From the NCBI RefSeq assembly GCF_001629735.1, contig NZ_CP015224.1:1612001-1676000 (forward strand): a stretch of 64,000 bases of DNA, written 5' to 3'. The stretch's first letter is position 1. Each line of letters begins with the position of its first letter. Positions 48,188 to 57,961 of this stretch are shown here, in pieces. This stretch comes from Lysinibacillus sphaericus (GTDB lineage: Bacteria; Bacillota; Bacilli; Bacillales_A; Planococcaceae). The translations under genes were made by a program, and so were the position numbers. The notes under the pieces are model-generated. The model was given only the letters and a program-made list of their open reading frames with translations, was not told the DNA's origin and searched no databases.

Positions 48188-48230
48188 AAAAAAGTAGGCT
48201 ACACCATATATTTGGCGTAGCCTACTTTTT
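48188..48230. terminator. Terminator between DJ-1 and SLH genes
   Basis: AAAAAGTAGGCTAC pairs with GTAGCCTACTTTTT; bidirectional. Confidence 0.9.
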
Positions 48231-48239
48231 GATTCACGT

Positions 48240-49700
48240 TTATTTGCTTACTGGTGGTACTGTTTCAGTTGTGCTTAAATCGATTTCCTTCGCATTGTCT
48301 AACACATCTTTTGGAATGGTAATAGTCGTCACAGCATTGAAATCATGATATTTGATTGTCATTTGCTGTTTTGTTTTAATGGAATTGCCTTCTACTTTCA
48401 TACCTAATGTCATATCCATAGCAATTTCTTCTACATCAAATGTTTTTTTATTAATCACCAATTTGTATGTGAGGCTATCAAAAGACATATTGCCTAATTG
48501 GCTATCTAAATCAGCATCCATACCTAAATCCATGGCACCAATTTGCTGCTTCACCAACTCTGTAAATTTATCACCAGCACCTTTCAAGGTTAATTCATAA
48601 CGATTCGCTGTTTCCTTTAAAGTGAAATCCTCAGCAAAGGATTGAAGCATCTCTAATTGCTCCGCTGCATCTGGCTGCAAGCCTGTTTGACTTAGAACGT
48701 CGTCAAATAATTGTTTCGGGAATTTTACCCAAGCCTTCTGGTCTGCCTCATACATATACATACCATCTTTAGCTGTCATATACATTTTAATGGGTAAATT
48801 AATCGCTTCACCACTAGTTGGATCTGTTAGTGACATGGTACCATCTGCAAAGAATTGCATCGGCTCTGTAACAATCTCCATCTTCATATTGCCTTTAGAA
48901 TCCATTTTCATGGTTTCCTTACCATCGTTTGCTTCTACAGACTGTGAAATCGTCATAGAAGCCTTCATGCTTTTTACCTCTTTTTGCTTAGCTAAAGCCT
49001 TAGTAAACACTTCTTCTAGCAATGCTTGATCGTTTACTTCAGGCTTTTCTTCCGTTACCGGCTCCTTATCTTCCCCAGTTGAAGGCTGTTCTAAGCCTAA
49101 GGCGTTAACAATAAATGTTGCTAACTGACCACGCGTTACATTTTTATCCACCCCGAATTCTGTTGCCGTCACGCCCTTCGCAATTCCTGCTTCATGCAAT
49201 GCCGTTACAGCATCTGCAAATGGACTAGTTTGAGGTACATCCGTAAATGGACTTTTTCCTTCTGCTGTTAAGCCTGTTGCCTGTGCCACCATAACCGCCA
49301 TCTGTCCACGCGTAATCGTCTCATCAGGTCTGAAAGTATCATCCTCATAGCCATTTACAATACCTAAATTAACCAATGTAACAATCGCCTTATAGTATGG
49401 ACTAGTTGAATCGACATCCTTGAAATTCGGATTTTCAACATCCGTTGTTGTAAGATCGAAAGCCCCTGCAATCATCTTCACTGCTTGTCCGCGTGTTACG
49501 TCCAATGTTGGCTTAAAGGTTCCATCAGGAAATCCATTAATTATATCTGCTGCATGTAATGTAGATATACTTTTAAAATGTGCATAATCTTCGCTCACAT
49601 CTGAAAATGGACTAGCTGCCGATGCAGGTACAACTGCTACAGCCGTCAAGGCCACTGCCGTAGTTGCCGCCGTAAAAAACTTTTTATTTTTCTTTGTCAT
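48240..49700 (-). CDS. SLH-domain surface protein with a DUF6612-like domain
   Basis: 486 residues from the ATG at 49700 after GGGGGAAG. Signal peptide MTKKNKKFFTAATTAVALTA to ASAAS, then three S-layer homology domains at about residues 30-205 (SPFSDVSEDYAHFKSISTL, FKDVDSTSPYYKAIVTLV, FTDVPQTSPFADAVTALH), an acidic linker, and a C-terminal region (KALAKQKEVKSMKASMTISQ, ADGTMSLTDPTSGEAINLPI) like the DUF6612/LolA-type fold. SLH domains bind pyruvylated cell-wall polymer, so it sits on the cell surface. Function of the C-terminal domain is unknown. Confidence 0.88.
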   Translation of the reverse strand: MTKKNKKFFTAATTAVALTAVAVVPASAASPFSDVSEDYAHFKSISTLHAADIINGFPDGTFKPTLDVTRGQAVKMIAGAFDLTTTDVENPNFKDVDSTSPYYKAIVTLVNLGIVNGYEDDTFRPDETITRGQMAVMVAQATGLTAEGKSPFTDVPQTSPFADAVTALHEAGIAKGVTATEFGVDKNVTRGQLATFIVNALGLEQPSTGEDKEPVTEEKPEVNDQALLEEVFTKALAKQKEVKSMKASMTISQSVEANDGKETMKMDSKGNMKMEIVTEPMQFFADGTMSLTDPTSGEAINLPIKMYMTAKDGMYMYEADQKAWVKFPKQLFDDVLSQTGLQPDAAEQLEMLQSFAEDFTLKETANRYELTLKGAGDKFTELVKQQIGAMDLGMDADLDSQLGNMSFDSLTYKLVINKKTFDVEEIAMDMTLGMKVEGNSIKTKQQMTIKYHDFNAVTTITIPKDVLDNAKEIDLSTTETVPPVSK

Positions 49701-49937
49701 GATAAATCTTCCCCCATTTATGTAAAAATTTAAAGGCTTACATTTTAATAGTATATAAATATTTGGGAAAATGCTATGCATTTGGAAATATTCGAGCTTC
49801 TTGATTTTTCCTCTTTGTCACATTAGGGCTTTATCCGTCACTTCTGCCTCGCTATCCGTCACTTTCTCGTTTTATCCATCACTTTGGCTGTTCTCTCATT
49901 TTCTCTCCATGACTTCATAAGGATTTCATGAGCAAAC

Positions 49938-49967
49938 AAAAAAGCCGACCTCCTAAGAGATCGGCTT
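49938..49967 (-). terminator. Terminator of acnA
   Basis: Minus strand AAAGCCGATCTC / GGAGGTCGGCTTT stem followed by TTTTG, 14 nt beyond the stop. The stretch 49701-49937 otherwise only holds the SLH-gene promoter region. Confidence 0.85.
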
Positions 49968-49980
49968 TCTAATGTGATGA

Positions 49981-52686
49981 TTACTCAGCAGCTTTTGCGC
50001 GTAGAACCATTTGTAGGATACCACCATGACGGTAGTAGTCTACTTCTACTTCTGAGTCGAAACGAGCTAAAGCTTGGAAAGTTTTAACTGTGCCGTCTTC
50101 AGATTTAGCAGTTACTGTTAAGATTTCACGTGGTTTCACGTTATCAGTAATGTTTACAGAGATTTCTTCCTTACCAGTTAAGCCTAATGTTTCAGCAGAT
50201 TCACCTGGCATGAATTGAAGTGGAAGAACACCCATCATTACTAAGTTAGAACGGTGGATACGCTCGTAAGATTGTGCGATAACAGTTTTCACGCCAAGTA
50301 GGAATGTACCTTTCGCAGCCCAGTCACGAGAAGAACCCATACCGTAGTCGTTACCAGCAAGTACGACTAAGCCAGTACCTTGCTCTTGGTATTTCATACA
50401 TGCGTCATAGATGTACTCTACTTCACCTGTTGGCCAGTAAGTAGTGAAACCACCTTCTGTACCTGGAGCAACTTGGTTACGGATACGAATGTTTGCAAAT
50501 GTACCACGCATCATTACTTCGTGGTTACCACGACGAGAACCATAAGAGTTGAAGTCACGGATAGCAACACCGTTTTCAATTAAATATTTACCTGCAGGTG
50601 TATCTTTACCGATTGCACCAGCTGGAGAAATATGGTCAGTTGTGATTGAGTCACCGAACTTCGCCATAATGCGTAAACCGTCTAAGCCTTTAATAGCTTC
50701 TGGTTCTTTCGCAAGACCTTGGAAGAATGGTGGGTTTTGAATGTAAGTTGATTTATCATCAAATGTGTATAGAGACTCAGTTGATGTTTCAATTGCATTC
50801 CATTTTTCGTTTGCTGTGAATACAGTTTCGTATTCTTTTTGGAATAGCTCACGGTTAACAACAGTACCTAATACTGCGTTTACTTCTTCAGTTGATGGCC
50901 AGATATCAGCGAAGAATACTTCATTACCATCTTTGTCTTTACCGAATGAATCTTTTTGTAGATCGATATCCACTGTACCAGCAAGTGCATAAGCAACAAC
51001 AAGTGGTGGAGAAGCTAAGTAGTTAGCTTTTACAAGTGGGTGTACACGACCTTCAAAGTTACGGTTACCAGAAAGAACAGATGTTACGAATAAGTCTTTT
51101 GCTTTAATAGCATCTTCGATTTCTGGTAATAATGGACCTGAGTTACCGATACATGTTGTACAGCCGTAACCTACAGTGTTGAAGCCGATTTGGTCAAGGT
51201 ACGTTTGTAAACCTGAATCTTCAAGGTAACCAGTTACAACTTTAGAACCTGGTGCTAAAGAAGTTTTTACCCATTTAGGTACTGTAAGACCTTTTTCTAC
51301 AGCTTTTTTCGCAACTAAGCCAGCAGCAATTAATACATATGGGTTAGATGTATTTGTACAAGAAGTGATCGCAGCAATTGCAACAGCACCTGTTGGAATT
51401 TCTACATCGCCTTCAGCAAATTTAGCTACAGAAGTTTTTGCGAATTCGTCTTCAGTTAAACCGAAACCTTGTGTACCTTGTGGTGCCACTACTGCTTCTT
51501 TGTAACGAGAACGCATTTGAGATAGTGGAATTAAGTCTTGTGGACGTTTAGGACCAGAAAGGTTTGGTTCGATATCATCTAAGTTTACTTCTAACACGTC
51601 AGTGTAAACTGGCTCTAAAGATGGATCGAAGAACATGTGGTTTGCTTTTAAGTAAGCTTCAACAACCGCGATGTGCTCTTCGTCACGACCTGTTAAACGC
51701 ATGTAGTTTAATGATTCTTCGTCAATTGCGAAGTAACCACATGTAGCACCATATTCAGGAGCCATGTTTGAGATTGTCGCACGGTCAGCTAGTGGTAATT
51801 TAGATACGCCAGGTCCGAAGAACTCAACGAATTTACCAACTACGCCACGTTGACGTAATACTTGTGTTACTTTTAATGCTAAGTCAGTAGCAGTAGTTCC
51901 GTTTGGAAGATCGCCCACTAATTTAACACCGATAACTTCTGGGATTGGGAAGTATGAAGGCTGACCAAGCATACCTGCTTCAGCTTCGATACCGCCTACG
52001 CCCCATCCAAGAACGCCGATACCGTTGATCATTGTTGTATGAGAGTCAGTACCTACTACTGAATCTGGGAATGTTTCGAATGTGCCATCAGCATTTTCGT
52101 TTACGTGTACAACTGGAGCTAAGTACTCTAAGTTTACTTGGTGAACGATACCAGTTGCTGGTGGTACAGCACGGAAGTTATTGTAAGCAGTTTGAGCCCA
52201 TTTTAAGAAGTTATAACGCTCAGCATTACGTTCAAATTCTAGGTCCATATTTGCTTGTAATGCAGATGCGTTACCATATTTGTCAACTTGTACTGAGTGG
52301 TCAATTACAAGGTCAACTGGAATAGCAGGGTTGATTTTGCTTGGGTCGCCGCCCATTTCCTTCATTGCTGAACGAAGAGATGCAAGGTCAACAACTACTG
52401 GTACACCAGTAAAGTCTTGTAATACAACGCGAGAAGGTTTGAATGGTACTTCTGCTTCTGGATCAGCACCATTGCCCCATTTTGCTAATTCGTTTACGTG
52501 CTCTTCTTTAATTACATATGCATCATATTGACGTAAAACAGATTCTAATAATACTTTAATTGAGTAAGGAAGGTTTGAAACTTTTGCAACGCCAGCTTTT
52601 TCAATCGCAGCTAAGTCATAGTAATTGTAAGTTTTACCATTCACTTCGAATGATGCACGGCTGTTGTGTAAATTACCTTGTGCCAT
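49981..52686 (-). CDS. acnA: Aconitate hydratase
   Basis: 901 residues, AcnA/IRP type (CitB in Bacillus). The three iron-sulphur cysteines are in TSCTNTSNP and [32 protein letters not shown] and [15 protein letters not shown] are substrate-site motifs; [20 protein letters not shown] begins the swivelling domain. Interconverts citrate and isocitrate; apo-enzyme of this type also binds mRNA. GGGGGATCC precedes the ATG. A CcpC-like operator upstream suggests citrate-responsive repression. Confidence 0.97.
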   Translation of the reverse strand: MAQGNLHNSRASFEVNGKTYNYYDLAAIEKAGVAKVSNLPYSIKVLLESVLRQYDAYVIKEEHVNELAKWGNGADPEAEVPFKPSRVVLQDFTGVPVVVDLASLRSAMKEMGGDPSKINPAIPVDLVIDHSVQVDKYGNASALQANMDLEFERNAERYNFLKWAQTAYNNFRAVPPATGIVHQVNLEYLAPVVHVNENADGTFETFPDSVVGTDSHTTMINGIGVLGWGVGGIEAEAGMLGQPSYFPIPEVIGVKLVGDLPNGTTATDLALKVTQVLRQRGVVGKFVEFFGPGVSKLPLADRATISNMAPEYGATCGYFAIDEESLNYMRLTGRDEEHIAVVEAYLKANHMFFDPSLEPVYTDVLEVNLDDIEPNLSGPKRPQDLIPLSQMRSRYKEAVVAPQGTQGFGLTEDEFAKTSVAKFAEGDVEIPTGAVAIAAITSCTNTSNPYVLIAAGLVAKKAVEKGLTVPKWVKTSLAPGSKVVTGYLEDSGLQTYLDQIGFNTVGYGCTTCIGNSGPLLPEIEDAIKAKDLFVTSVLSGNRNFEGRVHPLVKANYLASPPLVVAYALAGTVDIDLQKDSFGKDKDGNEVFFADIWPSTEEVNAVLGTVVNRELFQKEYETVFTANEKWNAIETSTESLYTFDDKSTYIQNPPFFQGLAKEPEAIKGLDGLRIMAKFGDSITTDHISPAGAIGKDTPAGKYLIENGVAIRDFNSYGSRRGNHEVMMRGTFANIRIRNQVAPGTEGGFTTYWPTGEVEYIYDACMKYQEQGTGLVVLAGNDYGMGSSRDWAAKGTFLLGVKTVIAQSYERIHRSNLVMMGVLPLQFMPGESAETLGLTGKEEISVNITDNVKPREILTVTAKSEDGTVKTFQALARFDSEVEVDYYRHGGILQMVLRAKAAE

Positions 52687-52756
52687 TTGCGGATCCCCCT
52701 AAATATATCTTTTTGAAAAGGCTTTATAAAAGTGTAGCATCTTTTCTCCAATACCC

Positions 52757-52823
52757 ATGATAACGTATTTATATTCATAAGTAAATTACATTAATATTAT
52801 CTTTTTTGATAAGCATTACTTAT
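52757..52823 (-). promoter_or_regulatory. acnA promoter with CcpC-like operator
   Basis: ATAAGCATTACTTAT at 52809-52823 fits the CcpC dyad ATAA-N7-TTAT. A candidate promoter (TTTACT, 17 nt, TATCAT, -10 at 52757-52762) puts transcription start near 52750, hence the dyad at about -66, with a lone ATAA half-site at 52777-52780, about -28. This is the geometry known for citB of B. subtilis. Confidence 0.6.
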
Positions 52824-53197
52824 GACCTTGGTTTCTACCCTGATGCTTTTAATTTTTGATGTACATAATAAAAAGGGTTTGTATTTATGAGGGATTCTAT
52901 ACTATCTAAATAAGTGTATTTAAATGTATTTAACTGGGGTACGAACAGTGGTACATGGATTATTGTAAAAAATGTACCACATAAGAAAATAAAATAGCTT
53001 AACACCAATGATTACCATTGGATGTCTGCAAATTTAGTAAGAATCCCTAAACTGTCCAATAGTGTATTTGCTCTCGTTCTTTATAGCGTCTGCGAGAAAA
53101 AGACAAAAGAAAAAAGCCACTCAAAAAGAATGACTCGATTACTAAGTAATAAAGTTAGATTAGTTTACTGATATTAACCTTGATATGAGACAAATAT
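52824..53197. other. Intergenic region with an unexplained inverted repeat
   Basis: No credible gene. GTGGTACAT (52948-52956) and ATGTACCAC (52972-52980) form a perfect 9-bp inverted repeat with a 15-nt spacer that no neighbouring feature explains. The rest shows nothing I can name. Confidence 0.45.
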
Positions 53198-53238
53198 AAA
53201 AAGCTTGTTTTGAGATTGATGATTGTCAAAACAAGCTC
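53198..53238 (-). terminator. Terminator of the secreted PPC-like gene
   Basis: AGCTTGTTTTGA pairs with TCAAAACAAGCT; minus strand continues TTTTTATA. Confidence 0.85.
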
Positions 53239-53288
53239 TTATTAAATGTAGAAGTTAAAACCCATGTTACAGGGATATCGTTTAACTA

Positions 53289-53771
53289 TTAAAGAGGTGA
53301 AACTACAAGTTGATAGTATTCATCTGGCGTATAGATAATGTTGTATGGCGAGTATATTCCAATAACATATTGTGGCACAGTTCCATCACTTTTTAAGCCA
53401 GGAATGTTTAAATAAACATTTTGGTAGAAGTCTCCATTGTCTCTAGCTACTTCAACATATTGTCCATTTATCTTTTCCCATACTGCTACTCCATAGTTAT
53501 ATCCGCCATCAGGAACTTGCAAAGCAATTTGATAGCCATTAGGGTTAGTTCCATATTCAAATTTCCAATAATCAATATCATTTACTGAGCTGATATAACC
53601 TCTATTTATAGCCTGATCGATATTATAAGTCATAACCACACTGCCAGTAGTCCAGCTATCGTTTGGTTCTGTTTCCCACTGAATATAATTCGCTGAGGCC
53701 GCTGAGGCACCTGTGGACATTAAAAATATTGTGAGTAATGTCGTAAAAGAAAATGTAAAGAGTTTCTTCAT
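53289..53771 (-). CDS. Secreted protein with PPC-like beta domain
   Basis: 160 residues. Signal peptide MKKLFTFSFTTLLTIFLMST to ASA, then a single beta-sandwich: WETEPNDSWTTGSVV, NRGYISSVNDIDYWKFEYG and YGVAVWEKINGQYVEVARDN follow the bacterial pre-peptidase C-terminal (PPC) pattern, usually found at the end of secreted proteases. Here it is a free-standing domain. AGGAGGTTTT precedes the ATG. Extracellular; partner unknown. Confidence 0.75.
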   Translation of the reverse strand: MKKLFTFSFTTLLTIFLMSTGASAASANYIQWETEPNDSWTTGSVVMTYNIDQAINRGYISSVNDIDYWKFEYGTNPNGYQIALQVPDGGYNYGVAVWEKINGQYVEVARDNGDFYQNVYLNIPGLKSDGTVPQYVIGIYSPYNIIYTPDEYYQLVVSPL

Positions 53772-53992
53772 TTTTAAAACCTCCTAATGTATTGTTTGGT
53801 TAACCAATAAATACCATATTATCATGTTATATCTAAATTAGGAAGTATTTTACTTGTAATAGTTGTAATATTGCATATTATGTTGTAATTAAATAGGAGA
53901 TTATGTCGAACTCTATCTATATTCACTGCGAAATAAGGCTTATTTAAATTGTTGTTAATAGTTTTACTCTATAGAAGTACAATCACCCCTCA

Positions 53993-54720
53993 CCACTAAA
54001 CTGTTTCCTCCAACTTTCGTAACTCACGAATGGTATCACAACGCTTGGAGGCTTAACCTCTTTGTACGCTTTGTTGAAAGCTTGTTTATAGGTCAATCCT
54101 AAATCAGACATGTAAGCATATACTATTAGCCAATTGATTTTGATACGTATCATCCATGTAATCTCTTCCTCGCCTATACTCTGGTAGTTTGCTATTCACC
54201 ATATAAATCGTGTGGCAACGACATTGAATATCCATCGATGTAACACCCCATAACCTAGGAGCTTTTGATTTCCACTTATCATAGTGATAATAGCCATCCT
54301 GATTAGCTTTCTGACCATCTAGCTTTCTATGAGACTTGCGAACCCTGGTATCTAGTGAGGACATCCATACTTTACTGAGTCGTGCTGTTTTGCTCGCCTG
54401 TTCCTCAATGATCAAATCAACTTGTGATCTCACACGGCACCCTCAGTACGAGCAACTAGGATAGCTTTCTTTCGGGTCGATCCCATAGCGTTTTCAATCC
54501 TGATAGCCATGTCTGTGTAGCTTTCGCCAGATCCCAGATTGTAGGCTTTGTGCTATCTCGATGTTCAAACGCCTAATAATTTCGTTCCTATGGGTATCGT
54601 CAGAAACTCAACTGGATTAGTAATCGCTGCTTGAATCACTTCAACAGGTGGTATCTTAAAGCCCATTTCCTCACCTGTAGACTGCTGTAAGAGATAAGAC
54701 ATCAATATAAAGTTCCAACC
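53993..54720 (-). pseudogene. Phage head morphogenesis protein remnant (SPP1 gp7 / Mu F type)
   Basis: Across several frames: MGFKIPPVEVIQAAITNPVE, then TDMAIRIENAMGSTRKKAIL, then KVWMSSLDTRVRKSHRKLDG with DIQCRCHTIYMVNSKLPEY, then DLGLTYKQAFNKAYKEVKPP to SYESWRKQF and a stop at 53993. The S.LDTRVR.SH..LDG...CRC pattern is the C-terminal signature of gp7-like minor capsid proteins. At least three frameshifts (near 54110, 54430 and 54540); dead. Confidence 0.82.
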
Positions 54721-55275
54721 TTTTGTCTCTCGGCCTATCGTTTTGCTAGTAGTTTCAGTAGCTGACTTCGTTTCTTCTCTATCATTTCGATTAGCGAATC
54801 ATTCAGGTACTACCTCTGTACGTCCCTTTGATTTTTGATAAGAGGATTGACTAGATTGCTGCCGCTTATTTTTATCCCTTTCTTCCTTGGCCTTTAGTTG
54901 CTCGACATTGGTTACAAAATCATTTCTCCAGTTTGCTAGTATCTTTCTGTATACTGCATTGATTTATTTAGTTATTCAAGTGCTATAATTTTCATGGCTT
55001 CATAAACCAGCTCATTACTGGATTTCTCATTTTCTAACGTTGCGTTAGACGTATCGTAATACGACTCGTTGACGTTACGTACAGAATCATTCGGGATTCC
55101 TTCACTAACCCATTGAATAAGGAAAGTATCTTTGACCTCTTTAGTTCTGATTTCACACAATCAAGGATTGGTTTGCCTCCTCGATTAAGATTGTATTTAC
55201 CCCAGTTTTTAATCACTATTTCTCGAGTATCCTCGTTGTATTTAATAAGCTTATGATGGTCTCTGAAGCGTTGTA
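54721..55275 (-). pseudogene. Phage replication initiator remnant (DnaD-like)
   Basis: Frames read EIVIKNWGKYNLNRGGKPIL and EVKDTFLIQWVSEGIPNDSV, then, after a stop at 54972, LANWRNDFVTNVEQLKAKEE and a Lys/Gln-rich tail ending in EVVPE. This is the pattern of phage DnaD-domain replication proteins, whose C-terminus has such an NWRND segment and charged tail. It abuts the head gene, which is not a normal phage order, so a deletion joined them. Confidence 0.6.
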
Positions 55276-55289
55276 ATTAAATTGTCTGT

Positions 55290-55826
55290 CATCTATCGAT
55301 GTGACTTAATATTGTTGCCTGCCCTAATCTAATACAATAGGTATGCTAGCCTCTTTTGCAAGCTCTCTTAACAGCCAAATATAAGCTGGATAATCCCAAC
55401 ATCTAAAATGATAGGCCCAACACATTGCCAATTATCAAAATAAAGGAACCTGTTGCAGCAATTGCATTCATTACTTATATCAATAACCCTAGCTATTACA
55501 TACAATGCTTGAATAGCACTAGCAGCGAATGTTTTCAATCGTTCACTATTTGCAATTTCATTTATTTTTTGCAACACTGGACCAAAAGCTCATAATGCTT
55601 CATTTTGGAAGTACGTCCACATTTGCGACCAAGTTATTGGCATACTGTCAAACTTTTAATTGATATCATCAGAGGCTGCAAACATTGCATTTTTAACAAT
55701 GTCGGCTGTACTCATTCCGTCAGCAGCTAAATCACGAATTGCACATCATAGAGACTGGTTCTGCATAGCCCTAATGAGTTGACTCAAGCTATCTTCCATT
55801 TGGATTGCTGTGCGAATTCTGGCCAT
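55290..55826 (-). pseudogene. Tape-measure protein remnant, left copy
   Basis: Starts normally (GAGGTG, ATG at 55826: MARIRTAIQMEDSLSQLIRA) but stops after 26 codons. Then RDLAADGMSTADIVKNAMFA, PITWSQMWTYFQNEAL and LQKINEIANSERLKTFAASA continue in other frames, corresponding to a much later part of the protein. So an internal deletion plus stops. Confidence 0.75.
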
Positions 55827-55850
55827 AATTCCACCTCTATTTGAGATAAT

Positions 55851-55880
55851 AAAAAGCATCCTCTAAAATTAGGATGCTTT
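55851..55880 (-). terminator. Terminator of the DUF4352-like lipoprotein gene
   Basis: AAAGCATCCT / AGGATGCTTT stem with an 8-nt loop; TTATTATC follows on the minus strand. Confidence 0.85.
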
Positions 55881-55886
55881 AATAAA

Positions 55887-56453
55887 TTATCGAATATTTA
55901 TTTGAACTTTATCTTTTTCTTTTTCCATAAAGATATTTATGCTTTCTGATGCCTCCACTACATTATCTGGCATTTCAATAACAGCAAAACCTTTAACGTT
56001 TGATAATGGTCGTACATTTTCGTGATGCAAATCACCATCCATTAAAGTTAAAGAAACATCATAATCATATTTTTCATTATAAACAGCCTTTAAAGATACT
56101 CCATCTCTTGCTTTCATTAACTGATCAGCTTCTGTTCCATTGTTGAGAACGTTAAAATTTAATATTAAAAATTTATTACCTTCATTAGCTTCAGATGATA
56201 CCCGTTCTCTTACAACAGTTTGATTAAATTCAAATGACTCCAAAGTTACTTCCCAATCACCTAATTTAAAAGTTTCACCAATTTGTTTAATTTCAAAGTC
56301 TTCATTTTTTTGTTCTTTCTTCGTATCTTTTTCATTTTTCTCATCTATTTTATCTAAGTTTGTTTCATTGGATGATGAGTTGCTTATAGATTCACTTCCG
56401 CACCCAACTAAAAAAAGACATAACATAAATAGATAAACAAATAGTTTTTTCAT
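55887..56453 (-). CDS. Lipoprotein with DUF4352-like domain, prophage cargo
   Basis: 188 residues from the ATG at 56453 (AGGAGGG upstream). Lipoprotein signal MKKLFVYLFMLCLFLVGC (Cys 18), a charged Lys/Glu linker, then an immunoglobulin-like DUF4352 domain (FKLGDWEVTLESFEFNQTVV, NKFLILNFNVLNNGTEADQL). Intact, with its own promoter/leader and terminator, although the tail-chaperone and tape-measure genes either side are dead. Shares its leader with the genes at 57962 and 60546. A moron-type cargo gene, possibly altering the host surface. Confidence 0.85.
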   Translation of the reverse strand: MKKLFVYLFMLCLFLVGCGSESISNSSSNETNLDKIDEKNEKDTKKEQKNEDFEIKQIGETFKLGDWEVTLESFEFNQTVVRERVSSEANEGNKFLILNFNVLNNGTEADQLMKARDGVSLKAVYNEKYDYDVSLTLMDGDLHHENVRPLSNVKGFAVIEMPDNVVEASESINIFMEKEKDKVQINIR

Positions 56454-56458
56454 AAATA

Positions 56459-56505
56459 TCCCTCCTATACACAAATATACCTAATAAGAAGAGATTTCAC
56501 TATAG
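56459..56505 (-). promoter_or_regulatory. Shared promoter/leader motif, copy 1
   Basis: Minus strand: TATAGTGAAATCTCTTCTTA, then GTATATTTGTGTA and AGGAGGG. About 40 of 46 positions match copies 2 and 3. TATAGT may be the -10 element, and the rest a conserved 5' untranslated leader. Confidence 0.7.
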
Positions 56506-56529
56506 TTATCTAGCATAATCATCTAATTT

Positions 56530-57134
56530 TTATCGTTTCTTGCCTTTTCTGGACCCCCGTTTTGCTTCACGTTCTTGTTTTTTCTCCTATTCAATCTTTA
56601 CTCGTAATGAAGCAATGATGCAGGCTTTATCTGCCATGGGTAACGACACATATTTAGACGGGAGGCGACGCATTTTGTGCACTCACCATCTCCGTCCTCA
56701 ATTAGTTTTTTTACTTCTTCCACTATATCTTCAAGTTCTGCATCATAACCATTCGCTTCTTGAGTTATGGTGTCCACATACGCAATTTCCCCAATTGTTA
56801 GCATTTTACAAAGTAACTGATCTGCACCCATAACACCATAAGAATCCTGTAGCTCTTTATTGTTTAAATTAGGGAATACAATACTTCTACCGTTAATAAA
56901 CGTTGATATTTAAAGCGGTCAAAATCTGTATTATATTGCCCTTTTTGCTTACCTTGCATGATCATAGAATGCTTAGTAGAATCAGATTTCAATTCAGCAT
57001 CTCGTTCTGGTGTAATAGGTGCAAACTCCAATCGGATTACCTTGTTCATTTACAAATTCCTTTAAAATAGCTCGCTATCGTTTTGTTTTTTTATTGTGCG
57101 CAAAAAATGCAGCTAAGTTTTAATATATAATCAT
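56530..57134 (-). pseudogene. Phage tail assembly chaperone remnant, copy 1
   Basis: In order over several frames: LAAFFAHNKKTKR, ILKEFVNEQGNPI, FAPITPERDAELKSDSTKHS, TDFDRFKYQRLLTVEV, MGADQLLCKMLTIGEIAYVD, then MRRLPSKYVSLPMADKACII and EKKQEREAKRGSRKGKKR. This is an XkdN-like chaperone plus the extension that phages reach by frameshifting. The shift near 56680 may once have been programmed; the other shifts and the stop in the extension are decay. Confidence 0.78.
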
Positions 57135-57202
57135 TTTTTCCTTTTTAATTGGTTTTCAAAGAGCCCACAATGACGCGAGCTCTAGTGTTATAACATTTCC
57201 TT

Positions 57203-57590
57203 TCAAATTCCAAATTCCTCTGGCATACCCCAATCCTCAAATGTAAAGTTGATGTAGTATTCTGGATACTCCGTATCTGCATCTTATGCAGCAATGATGC
57301 CACCATCCATATTACAATCGATTAGCATTGTCGTTTGACGACCAACTGATGTTGATTTATCCTCATTAGTCACTTGAATATCAAAATAAACACCTTCTCC
57401 AGTATCTTTATAACGCTTCAATAACTTACAGAAAATAGATGTATTGAAATAGAATGTGGCACTACCTGAATACTCTGCACCTGTTGATCTATTACCTTTT
57501 GCTACACGGCCCATAATAGGGACTTGCGTTTAGGTTTTATCCATACGTACCTCTTGGTTGATTAACTGCGCAAATAAATAACGATTTCCA
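57203..57590 (-). pseudogene. Phage tail tube protein remnant (XkdM type)
   Basis: Reads GNRYLFAQLINQEVRMDKT, stop at 57530, TQVPIMGRVAKGNRSTGAEY, GSATFYFNTSIFCKLLKRYK, SVGRQTTMLIDCNMDGGIIA, stop at 57284, then DADTEYPEYYINFTFEDWGM to the end. The GxxTxxxxxSIF...TNED..S.VGRQT pattern is that of XkdM tail tubes. Two in-frame stops; the first residues are replaced by tape-measure sequence. Confidence 0.82.
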
Positions 57591-57891
57591 GAAATCTCGA
57601 TTACTTTCCCTAAACCTTGCAAAGATAAATATGCGCCAACCTTACCCAGTAAACCCATCCATAGCACCCGTGCCGTCCCGTATTCGGTTGCAAAGTTGTT
57701 CTTGTGAATGTGCATTATCAGTACCCCGAATTTCTTGCTCAATCTGATTCAGAGGTTGCTGCATTAGCTAGTTCTCTTCGCATCAGTACTATTGACGAAG
57801 TATCAAACATAGTCCCAGATGCAGTATGCATAGCCCTAATTGGTTGACTCAAGCGATCTTCAATTTGTATGGCTATGCGAAATGTTGCCAT
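57591..57891 (-). pseudogene. Tape-measure protein N-terminus, right copy, fused to the tail tube remnant
   Basis: ATG 57891 after AGAGGTGAG: MATFRIAIQIEDRLSQPIRA, then GTMFDTSSIVLMRRELANAA; after a frameshift, LLGKVGAYLSLQGLGKVIEI. At residue SER after VIEI the sequence changes to tail tube (GNRYLFAQ). This order, tape measure before tail tube, is the reverse of phage order, so it marks a recombination junction between two tail modules. Confidence 0.75.
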
Positions 57892-57914
57892 GATCTCACC
57901 TCTTTTTGGCATAA

Positions 57915-57951
57915 TAAAAAGAACACCATTAAATCACTTTTTGGTGTTCTT
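57915..57951 (-). terminator. Terminator of the copper-amine-oxidase-N-like gene
   Basis: AAGAACACCA / TGGTGTTCTT stem, minus strand continuing TTTATTAT. Confidence 0.85.
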
Positions 57952-57961
57952 GAATTAAAAA

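Noticed and set aside
53289-53771. Secreted PPC-like gene considered as a fourth cargo gene of the prophage
   Set aside because: Its upstream region lacks the shared leader motif and it lies outside the tail modules.
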